In this document: positions 38,753 to 47,369 of the stretch, piece after piece
Numbering within the stretch: position 1 is the first letter of the stretch
Layout of the letters: each line of letters starts with the position of its first letter
Assembly (NCBI RefSeq): GCF_000517065.1
Contig: NZ_KI912105.1
Location: 2,428,820-2,492,819, forward strand
From: Alkaliflexus imshenetskii DSM 15055
GTDB taxonomy: Bacteria; Bacteroidota; Bacteroidia; Bacteroidales; Marinilabiliaceae
Length of the DNA: 64,000 bases
Reading direction: 5' to 3'
Made by a program: the position numbers and the translations under genes
Notes under the pieces: model-generated
What the model saw: the letters and a program-made list of their open reading frames with translations, nothing else
What the model was told of the DNA's origin: nothing
Databases searched by the model: none

Positions 38753-39613
38753 ATGGCCGAAACAGTAGGTGACTATTTAGTTAGAATTGATGTTGCGCTC
38801 GAAGGTGTTGTTGATAAACAAGAACGCCGGCAGTTTGCGCTATTGCTTTTTGAATTTTTGCGGGGATATTCGCGAGCCGATTTGGTGCTCCGGGAGCATG
38901 AAATATTAACCGACCAGGAAATTTATTTTCTCAATGATGCCATAGTCCGATTGAAGGCTAATGAACCAGTTCAGTATATTATTGGGCGTACCGAGTTTAT
39001 GGGACTGCCCTTTAATGTTGACAAGCGGGTGCTTATTCCCCGTCCCGAAACCGAAGAGTTGGTGTTATGGATTTTGGATGAAGGCTGTGATGAAAAAATC
39101 GACTTGCTCGATATTGGCACAGGCAGCGGATGTATTCCCATCACTTTGAAAAAACATTGGCCCAAAGCTTATGTGGAGACGTGGGATATTTCAGAAGATG
39201 CGCTGGAACTGGCCGCCTCTAATGCCCGGCTTAATGAAGTGGAGGTTCAGTTCAACTGCAAGAATGCCCTTGCGGAGGTTGCTCCACCTCAATCTTTTGA
39301 TATAATTGTAAGCAATCCGCCATACGTAACAGATAAGGAGAAAACGTTAATGGCGGACAATGTGTTGGATTTTGAGCCTCATTTGGCGCTGTTTGTTGCC
39401 GATGACAAACCGCTCATGTTTTATGATGCGATAGCATTATTGGCCACACATGCCCTGCGTAAAGGCGGCAGGCTCTATTTTGAAATCAACGAAGCCTACG
39501 GATCAGAGACTGTGAATATGCTGAAACGTCTTGGATTCTCAGATATTGAACTCCGTAAGGACCTGTTTGGAAAGGACAGAATGGTTCGGGCTATATGGCC
39601 GGGCGTTTCATAA
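38753..39613 (+). CDS. prmC: Release factor glutamine methyltransferase
   Basis: A 286-residue SAM-dependent methyltransferase that modifies the GGQ glutamine of RF1/RF2. The N-terminal helical domain ends in EPVQYIIGRTEFMGLPFNVD, followed by LIPRPETEELV. The SAM site LLDIGTGSGCIPI is near 118-130, and the catalytic NPPY is near 193-196. Divergently placed from ribD. Its last 23 bases overlap the convergent AcpH-like gene. Confidence 0.95.
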   Translation: MAETVGDYLVRIDVALEGVVDKQERRQFALLLFEFLRGYSRADLVLREHEILTDQEIYFLNDAIVRLKANEPVQYIIGRTEFMGLPFNVDKRVLIPRPETEELVLWILDEGCDEKIDLLDIGTGSGCIPITLKKHWPKAYVETWDISEDALELAASNARLNEVEVQFNCKNALAEVAPPQSFDIIVSNPPYVTDKEKTLMADNVLDFEPHLALFVADDKPLMFYDAIALLATHALRKGGRLYFEINEAYGSETVNMLKRLGFSDIELRKDLFGKDRMVRAIWPGVS

Positions 39614-40199
39614 ACCACTCTTCGTTCAGGAACTCCTGACTCATTTGAATGGCTTCATCAAAAAAGAGGAAGAATAGATTCTGAAGATAATCATAATGAT
39701 GCTCCAACTGCTCCATCGCCCAGTTGCTGTGGTCGGGTAAGGAGGAGTGACCTGCCATGATGTGTAACGTCTTATGAACGCCTTCCATTTTACGATAAAA
39801 TTCCATCATCCTGCTTTGTATCAAAAAGGGGAGAAACTGTTTTACAACGCCGGGTAAGGTGAAATAATTCGTCATCAGTATGCGGTGCGATTGCGATACA
39901 AAATGTTTGAGTGTGTCATCTGAATAACGCTCCCAGTTGGAGGCCAGAAAATGATCGTAAATCACATCCGTTACCACGCCAGAATAACGTTTGTACATCG
40001 GTTTAAATATTGTCCCGCTCTCTTTTGATGATGGATGCTTGTCGGTGAATGCATCGATTTGCCGATGCAGAAGAATGCCTTTTTGTATGGGTGATGAATA
40101 TCGAAGGTAGTTGCGTCCTTTTACATAGTCGCCTATAAAATTGCCAACTTTTACGCCCGGATTGGTACCTGAAAGATATAGATGTGCAAGATAGTTCAT
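39591..40199 (-). CDS. Acyl carrier protein phosphodiesterase (AcpH) family protein
   Basis: A 202-residue protein of the AcpH/DUF479 HD-like family. The N-terminal MNYLAHLYLSG, then VGNFIGDYVKG, HRQIDAFTDKHP, RYSGVVTDVIYDHFLA give the His/Asp pattern of the metal site. In E. coli AcpH removes the phosphopantetheine arm from ACP; activity in this phylum is inferred from family. A TAAATTTG -7 box lies on the minus strand at 40224-40217. It is convergent with prmC and overlaps it by 23 bases. Confidence 0.85.
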   Translation of the reverse strand: MNYLAHLYLSGTNPGVKVGNFIGDYVKGRNYLRYSSPIQKGILLHRQIDAFTDKHPSSKESGTIFKPMYKRYSGVVTDVIYDHFLASNWERYSDDTLKHFVSQSHRILMTNYFTLPGVVKQFLPFLIQSRMMEFYRKMEGVHKTLHIMAGHSSLPDHSNWAMEQLEHHYDYLQNLFFLFFDEAIQMSQEFLNEEWFMKRPAI

Positions 40200-40423
40200 G
40201 GTGGTTCTGCGGTATGCAAATTTATAAATATATGAAAAAAAAATGTGCCGGCATGTAGCGAATTAACTGTTTCTTAACAGGTTGATTTATGACAAAAACA
40301 GGTGATTGCTTTAAAAGGTTTTGGTAACTTGGTTAAAATGAACACAGACAGAAGGATAAACGCCTCGGTGTTTTCCGTAATGTATGATTGTTGTCTGTGA
40401 ATGATAAACCAAAATAAACTTTT

Positions 40424-41752
40424 ATGAGAAAGGCAATAATTATAGGGGCTGCCGGAAGGGATTTTCATAATTTCAACACCTTCTTCCGCAACAACAATGA
40501 CTATCAGGTAGTGGCTTTTACCGCTGCTCAAATCCCTGACATAGATGGTCGAAAGTATCCGGCCGTGCTTGCTGGTAAGTTGTATCCCAATGGCATTCCA
40601 ATTTATGCAGAGAGTGATTTGCCGAAGCTAATAAAGGAATATGGCATTGATGTATGCGTATTTTCATACAGTGATGTACCCTATTCAAAAGTGATGGCTG
40701 TTTCGGCGGTGGTAAATGCTGCGGGCGCCGGTTTTATGTTGCTGGGGCCTAATGATACGATGCTGAAGAGCACCAAGCCGGTGATAGCCGTTTGTGCGAC
40801 GCGCACCGGATGCGGCAAAAGTCAGACATCACGCCGTGTAATAGAGTTGTTAATGGCTCGTGGACTCAAGGTCGTGGCTGTGCGGCATCCCATGCCTTAT
40901 GGCGATTTGGCCAAACAAAGTGTACAGCGATTTGCTACGGTTGATGATTTGGAACTTCACCATTGCACCATCGAAGAGATGGAAGAGTATGAACCGCATG
41001 TGGTTCGAGGCAATGTGATTTACGCAGGCGTGGATTATGAAGCCATTCTGCGCGAAGCAGAACGCGACCCCGATGGTTGTGATGTCATTCTTTGGGATGG
41101 CGGAAACAATGACTTTCCGTTCTACAAGCCTGACCTGATGATTACCGTAGCCGACCCACACCGTCCCGGTCACGAAATGTCCTATTATCCTGGAGAAGTA
41201 AATCTGCGCATGGCCGATGTAATTGTCATCAATAAAATTGACAGTGCCGACGCTGCTGGTATCGAAACGGTGCGTCAGAATATCCGCATTGCCAACCCTT
41301 CTGCATTGGTAGTTGATGGGGCATCACCCATTCGCATCGACCACCCTGAACTGGTTACAGGTAAACGTGTGTTGGTAGTGGAAGATGGCCCAACGCTCAC
41401 GCACGGCGAAATGAAAATTGGAGCCGGTATGGTGGCTGCACAGAAGTTTGGAGCTTCAGAAATTGTTGACCCACGTCCATACGCCGTTGGTAAACTGGCA
41501 GGCACATTCAGGCAGTATCCCGAAATTGGCGTCCTTTTGCCTGCCATGGGCTATGGCAAAGAGCAGATCAAAGACCTGGAAAAAACCATTGAGGCTACAC
41601 CGTGCGACAGTGTCATCATTGGCACACCAATCGATTTGTCGCGCATTTTGAAGATAAACAAGCCTGCTACGCGAGTGCATTATGATTTACAGGAGATTGG
41701 TCAGCCTGATCTCACGCACGTGCTCGATGATTTTCTCAAAAGGATGGGCTGA
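40424..41752 (+). CDS. Predicted GTPase related to cyclic 2,3-diphosphoglycerate synthetase
   Basis: A 442-residue protein. The N-terminal part (about 1-125) is Rossmann-like (RKAIIIGAAGRDFHNFNTFF at the start). A P-loop variant ATRTGCGKSQTSRRV lies at about 125-140, followed by VRHPMPYGD, WDGGNNDFPFYKPD near 225 and a VINKID nucleotide-specificity motif near 272. These match the COG2403 family, which contains archaeal cyclic 2,3-diphosphoglycerate synthetase. In bacteria the reaction is not established for most members. It stands alone, with a promoter and terminator region following. Confidence 0.75.
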   Translation: MRKAIIIGAAGRDFHNFNTFFRNNNDYQVVAFTAAQIPDIDGRKYPAVLAGKLYPNGIPIYAESDLPKLIKEYGIDVCVFSYSDVPYSKVMAVSAVVNAAGAGFMLLGPNDTMLKSTKPVIAVCATRTGCGKSQTSRRVIELLMARGLKVVAVRHPMPYGDLAKQSVQRFATVDDLELHHCTIEEMEEYEPHVVRGNVIYAGVDYEAILREAERDPDGCDVILWDGGNNDFPFYKPDLMITVADPHRPGHEMSYYPGEVNLRMADVIVINKIDSADAAGIETVRQNIRIANPSALVVDGASPIRIDHPELVTGKRVLVVEDGPTLTHGEMKIGAGMVAAQKFGASEIVDPRPYAVGKLAGTFRQYPEIGVLLPAMGYGKEQIKDLEKTIEATPCDSVIIGTPIDLSRILKINKPATRVHYDLQEIGQPDLTHVLDDFLKRMG

Positions 41753-41779
41753 AAAGCAGATGTTTTTATCTTTTGATTC

Positions 41780-41808
41780 TTTGGCAAATTGTCTTATTTT
41801 TATCCTTG
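41780..41808 (+). promoter_or_regulatory. Candidate promoter for the GntP-type permease
   Basis: TTTG (41780-41783), a 17-base spacer and TATCCTTG (41801-41808, one mismatch to TAnnTTTG). It lies upstream of the terminator hairpin at 41847-41890, so a transcript starting near 41815 has to cross that hairpin. Confidence 0.5.
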
Positions 41809-41846
41809 CTGAATTGAGGCAGGATAAATAATAAAGATATGTAGTG

Positions 41847-41890
41847 ATGCCTTTGGCAGAAGTGTACTACTTCTGTTAAAGGCATTTTTT
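41847..41890 (+). terminator. Terminator/attenuator directly upstream of the GntP-type permease
   Basis: A 17-bp stem with two G-U pairs, 41847-41863 with 41869-41885 (atgcctttggcagaagt / acttctgttaaaggcat), a 5-base loop and TTTTTT to 41890. The permease ATG is only 14 bases further on. Confidence 0.8.
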
Positions 41891-41904
41891 AATGTTGTTG
41901 AAGA

Positions 41905-43257
41905 ATGAGTCCAATAATGATGTTTTTGGTAGTTGTAGTGGCCGTTGCGCTTCTTCTACTTCTTGTGTTAAAGTTGAAAATCAATGCATTTATTGCATTG
42001 CTCATCACGGCAATGTTTGTTGGCGTGGCTACTGGTATGCCGCTCAATGGGGTTATTCAAAGCATCCAGAAAGGCATGGGCGGCACCTTGGGCTTTGTGG
42101 CTACGGTGGTTGGTCTGGGAGCTATTTTTGGTCAGATGCTCGAAAGTTCAGGTGGGGCAGAAGCGCTTGCCCATTATCTGGTAAAAAAGTTTGGACAGAA
42201 ACGGGCGCCGTATGCCATGGTACTGTCTGGATTCTTCATTGGCATACCGGTTTTTTTTGATGTGGGCTTCATTATCCTTATTCCCATCGTGTATGCTTTG
42301 GCCCGAGACACTAAAATGTCGTTGCTTTACTATGGCATTCCGCTTTTGGCCGGATTGGCCGTAACGCACTCATTTATCCCACCCACGCCAGGTCCTGTGG
42401 CTGTAGCTGAAATTATAGAGGCACAATTGGGGTATGTCATTTTCTTTGGTTTTCTTCTGGGCATTCCGGTAGCACTGCTTGCTGGGCCTGTTTTTGGCCG
42501 GTACATCAGTCGCAAGATTATGGTGTCGCCACCCGAAGTGTTTGAGGAGAACGATTCTCTCACTCAAAATCAACTGCCCAATTTTGGCCAGGTGATACTC
42601 ATCATCCTTATTCCTTTGGTTCTGATTCTGATGGCAACGGTCACAGGTGTGCTGGTGCGAAAGGAGGTAGTCGCTGAAGGATTACTTCCGGAAATAATTG
42701 GCTTTATCGGGCATCCCTTTTCGGCGCTTATCATTGCCACATTAACTGCCATTTGGTTTTTGGGTATCAGGCGTGGTTTTCAGCGGCGCGAAATACTTGA
42801 TTTAAGCACCAAAGCACTCGGTCCAGCAGGAGTTATCATTCTGGTGACGGGCGCCGGAGGTGCACTAAAGGAGGTTTTGGTTGACAGCGGCATTGGTGAA
42901 ATGATTGCCACCACGCTGGCCGGTTCGTCATGGTCGCCCGTGCTTTTGGCATGGACGCTGGCCGCACTGGTCCGCATTACACAGGGATCGGCCACCGTGG
43001 CTATGATTACTGCTGCCGGAATCATGGCGCCGATTATCGGTGCTTTTGAACTTAGCGAAGCGCACCGTGCACTGGTGGTGTTGGCCATATCATCCGGAGC
43101 AACCATTCTTTCGCATGTGAACGACAGTGGCTTTTGGCTCGTGGGGAAATATTTCGGAATGGATGAAAAACAGACATTGCAATCGTGGACGGTGATGGAA
43201 ACCATTATTGCTGTGTCGGGATTGATATTGACTCTGATTGTGAGTTTCTTTGTGTAG
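41905..43257 (+). CDS. Gluconate:H+ symporter (GntP) family permease
   Basis: A 450-residue inner-membrane permease with about 12 hydrophobic segments. Family features are KINAFIALLITAMFVG near residue 25, GLGAIFGQMLESSGGAEALA (about 70-90), SGFFIGIPVFFDVGFIILIP (about 110-130), FIPPTPGPVAVAE (near 155-168) and the late ITQGSATVAMITAAGI. Members take up gluconate or related sugar acids; the substrate here is not fixed, and no gluconate kinase gene is nearby. It stands just behind an attenuator-like hairpin. Confidence 0.9.
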   Translation: MSPIMMFLVVVVAVALLLLLVLKLKINAFIALLITAMFVGVATGMPLNGVIQSIQKGMGGTLGFVATVVGLGAIFGQMLESSGGAEALAHYLVKKFGQKRAPYAMVLSGFFIGIPVFFDVGFIILIPIVYALARDTKMSLLYYGIPLLAGLAVTHSFIPPTPGPVAVAEIIEAQLGYVIFFGFLLGIPVALLAGPVFGRYISRKIMVSPPEVFEENDSLTQNQLPNFGQVILIILIPLVLILMATVTGVLVRKEVVAEGLLPEIIGFIGHPFSALIIATLTAIWFLGIRRGFQRREILDLSTKALGPAGVIILVTGAGGALKEVLVDSGIGEMIATTLAGSSWSPVLLAWTLAALVRITQGSATVAMITAAGIMAPIIGAFELSEAHRALVVLAISSGATILSHVNDSGFWLVGKYFGMDEKQTLQSWTVMETIIAVSGLILTLIVSFFV

Positions 43258-43282
43258 TATTTCTAACATAAAATCTTCTAAT

Positions 43283-43837
43283 ATGATTCTGTTAATTGTG
43301 ATTGCCGTTGTAGCATTGATGCTCATCTTGTTATACAATGGGCTTATTCGGAAAAAGAATGAAGTTGACAATGCTTTTGGAGGAATGGATGCGCAACTTA
43401 AGAAGCGCTATGACCTGATTCCAAATTTGGTGGCTACCGTGAAGCAATATGCGGCTCACGAAAAGGAGTTGCTCGAGAAGGTGACTCAGTTAAGGTCAAA
43501 GGCTTTGGGCGGTAACCTTTCTGCCGATGACAAAGTGGATATTGACAATGAGATTTCAGGCGCTTTGCGAAGTATTATGGTGGCTGTGGAGAACTATCCC
43601 GTCCTTAAAGCCAGTGACAATTTCATGAATCTACAGCGAACGCTCAACGAGGTGGAATCGCAGATTTCGGCTGCACGCCGTGCCTATAATGCGGCTGTTA
43701 CCGATTACAATAATGGCATTGAAACGTTTCCCGGCAATATGATGGCAGGTATGATGGGGTTGCAGCGCAAACATGTGTTCGAGATTCCTGAGGCTGAGCG
43801 TCAGAATGTTAATGTAAAGGATTTGTTTAATGGATAA
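43283..43837 (+). CDS. lemA: LemA family protein
   Basis: A 184-residue membrane-anchored protein. One N-terminal hydrophobic helix (about 2-20) is followed by the hallmark YNGLIRKKNEVDNAFGGMDAQLKKRYDLIPNLV and a long helical region, as in LemA (PF04011). ATG at 43283 is chosen because the helix begins there; an upstream in-frame start overlaps the permease stop. Function is unknown. It overlaps the following DUF3137 gene by 8 bases, a common pairing. Confidence 0.9.
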   Translation: MILLIVIAVVALMLILLYNGLIRKKNEVDNAFGGMDAQLKKRYDLIPNLVATVKQYAAHEKELLEKVTQLRSKALGGNLSADDKVDIDNEISGALRSIMVAVENYPVLKASDNFMNLQRTLNEVESQISAARRAYNAAVTDYNNGIETFPGNMMAGMMGLQRKHVFEIPEAERQNVNVKDLFNG

Positions 43838-44807
43838 GTCTCAGAGTCACTCTGATTTGGAGCATCTGTTTGAGCAACGCATACAACCAAACATCTCAGA
43901 ATTGGTCGGATTGCGCGATAAGGTAAAATCGATGTGGTACATTGGTGTATCTTTAGTTTTACTGATTGTCCTTTCTATATGGGGATTGGCTGAGAGTGGT
44001 GGAGCTGTTTTGATAATTTTGCTCGTAGCGCTGATTATTGGTTTGGTCGTTGTTATCTCGAAGGGCTACTCCGCCTGGAAAAAATATCGGACCGAGTTTA
44101 AGCTCAAGGTTGTGGCTGAAATTGTTAAAGTCATTAACCCTGCGTGGAGTTACGCACCCGATGGCTTGATAAGTGAGCAGGTGTACCATCAGAGCAATCT
44201 GTTCAGAACGCGTTATGACCGCTATCAGGGTGATGATTTGGTTAAAGGTGTGTTAGACAAAACCGACTTTGAATGTTCTGAACTTCATACCCAGTATAAA
44301 GAGGTGACAACCGACAGTAAAGGCCGACGGCGGGAGCGTTGGGTGACGATTTTCAGAGGACTGTTTTTTCATGCCGATTTTAACAAGGATTTTATCGGGC
44401 GCACCTATGTATCGCCCGACGTGGCTGAGCGGTTGTTGGGCCGACTGGGGCGAAAGTTGCAAAAGGTTTCCGGTCCAGCTCCTCTGGTGGTGCTCGAAAA
44501 CGTTGAGTTTGAGAAAGCGTTTGTTGTTCTCGCTACAGATCCAATCGAGGCGCGGTATATTCTCACACCGGTGATTATGGAAGCAATGCTTAACATTCGT
44601 CGAATTTACAATTGCGAGGTGCATTTCTCATTTATCGGGTCACGGGTTTATTGTGGATTGTCCATGAATAAAAACCTTTTTGAGCCACGCTTGTTTGGGC
44701 CTGTGGTAAATCTTCACGATGTGGCCAATATGCATCATCTTTTTAGGGTGAATGAAACCATCATTCATGAACTAAACCTGAATACCAGAATTTGGACAAA
44801 GAATTGA
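43830..44807 (+). CDS. DUF3137 domain membrane protein
   Basis: A 325-residue protein with two adjacent hydrophobic helices (about 34-75) after a short N-terminus, and a large soluble C-terminal part. The regions FECSELHTQYKEVTTDSKGRRRERWVTIFRGLFF and DFNKDFIGRTYVSPD match DUF3137 proteins. No enzyme motif is seen. Translation is coupled to lemA by the 8-base overlap, suggesting that both proteins work together at the membrane; the function is not known. Confidence 0.8.
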   Translation: MDKSQSHSDLEHLFEQRIQPNISELVGLRDKVKSMWYIGVSLVLLIVLSIWGLAESGGAVLIILLVALIIGLVVVISKGYSAWKKYRTEFKLKVVAEIVKVINPAWSYAPDGLISEQVYHQSNLFRTRYDRYQGDDLVKGVLDKTDFECSELHTQYKEVTTDSKGRRRERWVTIFRGLFFHADFNKDFIGRTYVSPDVAERLLGRLGRKLQKVSGPAPLVVLENVEFEKAFVVLATDPIEARYILTPVIMEAMLNIRRIYNCEVHFSFIGSRVYCGLSMNKNLFEPRLFGPVVNLHDVANMHHLFRVNETIIHELNLNTRIWTKN

Positions 44808-44978
44808 TACAGTGCATGGTTAGCAACTCAACACTGGTTTTGTATCTGTTTTTACGGATGTGCACTGAGCATAATATTTTGATTTTACGGGTGAGCATAT
44901 CCGCTTATCAGGGTTAACCTTATCTAACAGCGTAAGTTGCTGCATTTGCCCTTGCTGCTCTTAAACACAAACCTACTA

Positions 44979-45009
44979 TTTCTAATATGGAAAAAAGGCA
45001 GTAATTTTG
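44979..45009 (+). promoter_or_regulatory. Candidate promoter for mutA
   Basis: TTTC (44979-44982), a 19-base spacer and TAATTTTG (45002-45009), an exact TAnnTTTG match. It gives a leader of about 30 bases before the ATG at 45045. No cobalamin riboswitch-like structure is seen in this short leader. Confidence 0.6.
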
Positions 45010-45044
45010 CGGCCTGTAAACTAGAAATATAAATCGGTTACATT

Positions 45045-46904
45045 ATGGCAGATAAATCAAATCAACCGCTGTTTAGCGAATTCCCACCCGTGTCCACGCA
45101 GGCATGGATGGATAAAATTACAGCGGACCTCAAAGGAGCTGATTTTGAAAAAAGGCTTGTCTGGAGGACCAATGAAGGATTCAGTGTACGTCCTTTCTAC
45201 CGTCAGGAAGATTTGGAACCACTGAAATACCTGGATTCACTTCCCGGTGAATTTCCATTTGTACGCGGCACAAAAACCTGCAACAAATGGTTTGTACGTC
45301 AGGACATCGTTGTGAAAGATGCCGCGGCTGCCAATGCCAAAGCATTGGTGTTGCTTACAAAAGGAGTTGACTCCCTGGGTTTTGTTTTTGAGGATGAAGC
45401 CCTGGTTACTGCGGAGAACATTAAAACCCTTTTGAAAAACATCCTTTCAAACGATGTGGAATTGAACTTTAAAACCCGTCATGGCAACAAGAAACTGTTG
45501 CAACTGGTAACTGAAGAGTTCAAAGCCCAAAACCGCAAGACGGATGAAGTTAAAGGTTCTGTTGATTTCGACCCCATCGGCAATCTGACCATTGGCGGTA
45601 AAATCTGTGAAACCATTGAGAAATCTATGGATTATGTGGCTGAAATAGTTACCGAAGGAAAAAAGTTGCCCTTGTTCCAGGTGGTAAACGTAAATGGCCG
45701 CTATTTTGGTAATGCTGGTTCTTCTATCGTACAAGAGCTGGCATTTTCCTTGTCTGTGGGTAATGAATATTTGAGTCAGCTCACCTCCCGTGGCATCTCT
45801 GCCAACGATGCAGCAAAAACCATCCGCTTCAATCTTGGCGTAGGTTCAAACTATTTCATGGAGATTGCCAAATTACGTGCCGGACGTATGTTGTGGGCTG
45901 CCATCGTAAACGAGTACAAGCCCGCCGGTCGCGAGGCCTGCAAAATGGTGGTGCATTGCGAAACCAGCGAGTTCAACAAGACTGTTTTCGACCCCTATGT
46001 GAACATGTTGCGTACGCAGACCGAAGCCATGTCGGCTTCTATTGGTGGTTGCCACTCGCTTACTGTTCAACCTTTTGATAATGTATTCCGCGATTCCAAT
46101 GAAACTGGTGAGCGCATTGCACGCAACCAACAACTTCTGCTTAAGGAGGAATCGTATTTTGATAAAATAGTGGATCCTTCGGCCGGTAGTTACTACATCG
46201 AAACATTGACCGACAGCATTGCCACTGAAGCATGGAAACTTTTCCTTGCCGTAGAAGAAAAAGGCGGCTACCTGAGTGCGCTTAAGGAAGGATTTATTCA
46301 GGCACAGATTAAGGAGTCGGCTTCTCAAAAGAGTAAAGCTCTGGCAAGTCGTCGCGAAGTGCTGCTTGGCACCAACCAGTATCCCAACACATCGGAGGTT
46401 ATGGCTTCGGCCATCGATGCTGCCAAAATCAGCAAACAAACTCCTGCTGCTGGTGATGTTGAGCCAATCCGCCTTATGCGTGGTGCCGAAGAGTTTGAAG
46501 CATTGCGTCTTGCTACCGAGAAAGCATCCAAACGTCCAAAAGTATTCATGCTAACCTATGGCAACCTGGCCATGCGTTTGGCACGCTCACAGTTCTCTGG
46601 TAACTTCTTCGGATGTGCCGGTTATGAGATTGTGGACAATCTGGGCTTTGCCACTGTTGAAGCCGGTGTGGATGCAGCCATCAATGCCAAAGCCGACATC
46701 GTGGTGCTTTGTTCTTCAGACGAAGAGTATGCCGATGCAGCTCCTGTGGCATTTGAGAAACTTGGCAATAATGCAATCCTTGTAGTGGCCGGCGCTCCCG
46801 CATGCACCGACGACCTAAAGGCTAAAGGTATTGAGCATTTCATCAACGTGAAAAGCAACGTACTCGAAACGCTGCAAGGCTTTAACAGTTTACTAAAGAT
46901 TTAA
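45045..46904 (+). CDS. mutA: Methylmalonyl-CoA mutase small subunit
   Basis: A 619-residue partner subunit of the heterodimeric B12 enzyme that interconverts methylmalonyl-CoA and succinyl-CoA (propionate/succinate metabolism). The TIM-barrel half shows EIAKLRAGRMLWAAIVNEY (about 275-293) and a DPSAGSYYIETLTD stretch near 380. The C-terminal B12-like domain (about 480-619) lacks the DxHxxG cobalamin motif, as expected for the non-catalytic subunit. It should pair with MutB at 47370, but a foreign-looking cassette separates them, beginning exactly at the stop codon. Confidence 0.95.
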   Translation: MADKSNQPLFSEFPPVSTQAWMDKITADLKGADFEKRLVWRTNEGFSVRPFYRQEDLEPLKYLDSLPGEFPFVRGTKTCNKWFVRQDIVVKDAAAANAKALVLLTKGVDSLGFVFEDEALVTAENIKTLLKNILSNDVELNFKTRHGNKKLLQLVTEEFKAQNRKTDEVKGSVDFDPIGNLTIGGKICETIEKSMDYVAEIVTEGKKLPLFQVVNVNGRYFGNAGSSIVQELAFSLSVGNEYLSQLTSRGISANDAAKTIRFNLGVGSNYFMEIAKLRAGRMLWAAIVNEYKPAGREACKMVVHCETSEFNKTVFDPYVNMLRTQTEAMSASIGGCHSLTVQPFDNVFRDSNETGERIARNQQLLLKEESYFDKIVDPSAGSYYIETLTDSIATEAWKLFLAVEEKGGYLSALKEGFIQAQIKESASQKSKALASRREVLLGTNQYPNTSEVMASAIDAAKISKQTPAAGDVEPIRLMRGAEEFEALRLATEKASKRPKVFMLTYGNLAMRLARSQFSGNFFGCAGYEIVDNLGFATVEAGVDAAINAKADIVVLCSSDEEYADAAPVAFEKLGNNAILVVAGAPACTDDLKAKGIEHFINVKSNVLETLQGFNSLLKI

Positions 46905-46927
46905 ACGCAGAGACGCCAAGACGCGGA
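46904..46927 (+). repeat. Left arm: three degenerate 8-bp repeats
   Basis: ACGCAGAG, ACGCCAAG and ACGCGGAG lie head to tail (consensus ACGCnnAG). It is the inverted counterpart of 47330-47353. Confidence 0.8.
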
Positions 46928-46933
46928 GTAATT

Positions 46934-47320
46934 ATGACCAAAGACCAACTTAACGAACTCTCTACCTTGATTATTGGAGCTGCTATTGAGGTTCATAAGG
47001 AAATGGGTCCCGGATTACTGGAATCTGTTTATGGAGCTTGTTTGGTTAAGGAACTTAAAGGAAGAGGTCTTTTTGTTGAAGAACAGGTTATGTTGCCACT
47101 TATGTATAAAGGAGAGGCATTAAGTAAAGAATTTGTTCTTGATATTTTGGTTGAAAAAGAGATAGTTATAGAGTTAAAGGCCGTGCAGGAAATTCATCCA
47201 GTACATGAGGTTCAGCTAGTTACTTATTTAAAATTAGCTGGGAAAAGATTGGGATTATTAATTAATTTCAATGTTCCGGTACTTCATCAAGGTATTTGCC
47301 GTAAGGTTAACAAGCTTTAG
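46934..47320 (+). CDS. GxxExxY family protein (PD-(D/E)xK nuclease-like)
   Basis: A 128-residue protein. The naming motif is GLLESVY at 27-33, after [18 protein letters not shown]-(D/E)xK-like core follows: Asp70 in EFVLDILV, then Glu80 and Lys82 in IVIELKAV, and QLVTYLK with Gln94, then GLLINF. This is the usual full length of the family. Biochemical activity of the family is not established to my knowledge; a nuclease role follows only from the motif. It sits between mutA and mutB, with which it has no obvious metabolic link. Confidence 0.85.
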   Translation: MTKDQLNELSTLIIGAAIEVHKEMGPGLLESVYGACLVKELKGRGLFVEEQVMLPLMYKGEALSKEFVLDILVEKEIVIELKAVQEIHPVHEVQLVTYLKLAGKRLGLLINFNVPVLHQGICRKVNKL

Positions 47321-47329
47321 ATTAATTTT

Positions 47330-47353
47330 CTTTGCGACTCTGTGTCTTTGCGT
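47330..47353 (-). repeat. Right arm: three degenerate 8-bp repeats, inverted
   Basis: Read on the minus strand: ACGCAAAG, ACACAGAG, TCGCAAAG. About 17 of 24 positions equal the left arm at 46904-46927. The arms could pair in single-stranded DNA or RNA to enclose the gene. Confidence 0.8.
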
Positions 47354-47369
47354 TAAAAGAAAGTATGTT

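Larger units (their letters stand above)
46903..47354 (+). mobile_element. Putative GxxExxY cassette inserted between mutA and mutB
   Basis: A 452-bp unit consisting of a left repeat arm, a single small gene and an inverted right repeat arm. It begins within the mutA stop codon and ends 15 bases before the mutB start. Removing it would leave mutA and mutB about 15 bases apart, as expected for an operon of paired subunits. The gene inside is visibly richer in A+T than its neighbours. Mobility is inferred; no transposase or target duplication is seen. Confidence 0.55.

Noticed and set aside
44808-45044. Possible cobalamin riboswitch before mutA
   Set aside because: The promoter at 44979-45009 leaves only about 30 bases of leader, and no B12-box-like sequence is visible.
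47271-47369. N-terminal extension of mutB
   Set aside because: It translates the 3' end of the GxxExxY gene and the repeat arm in another frame; the family begins at the Met at 47370.
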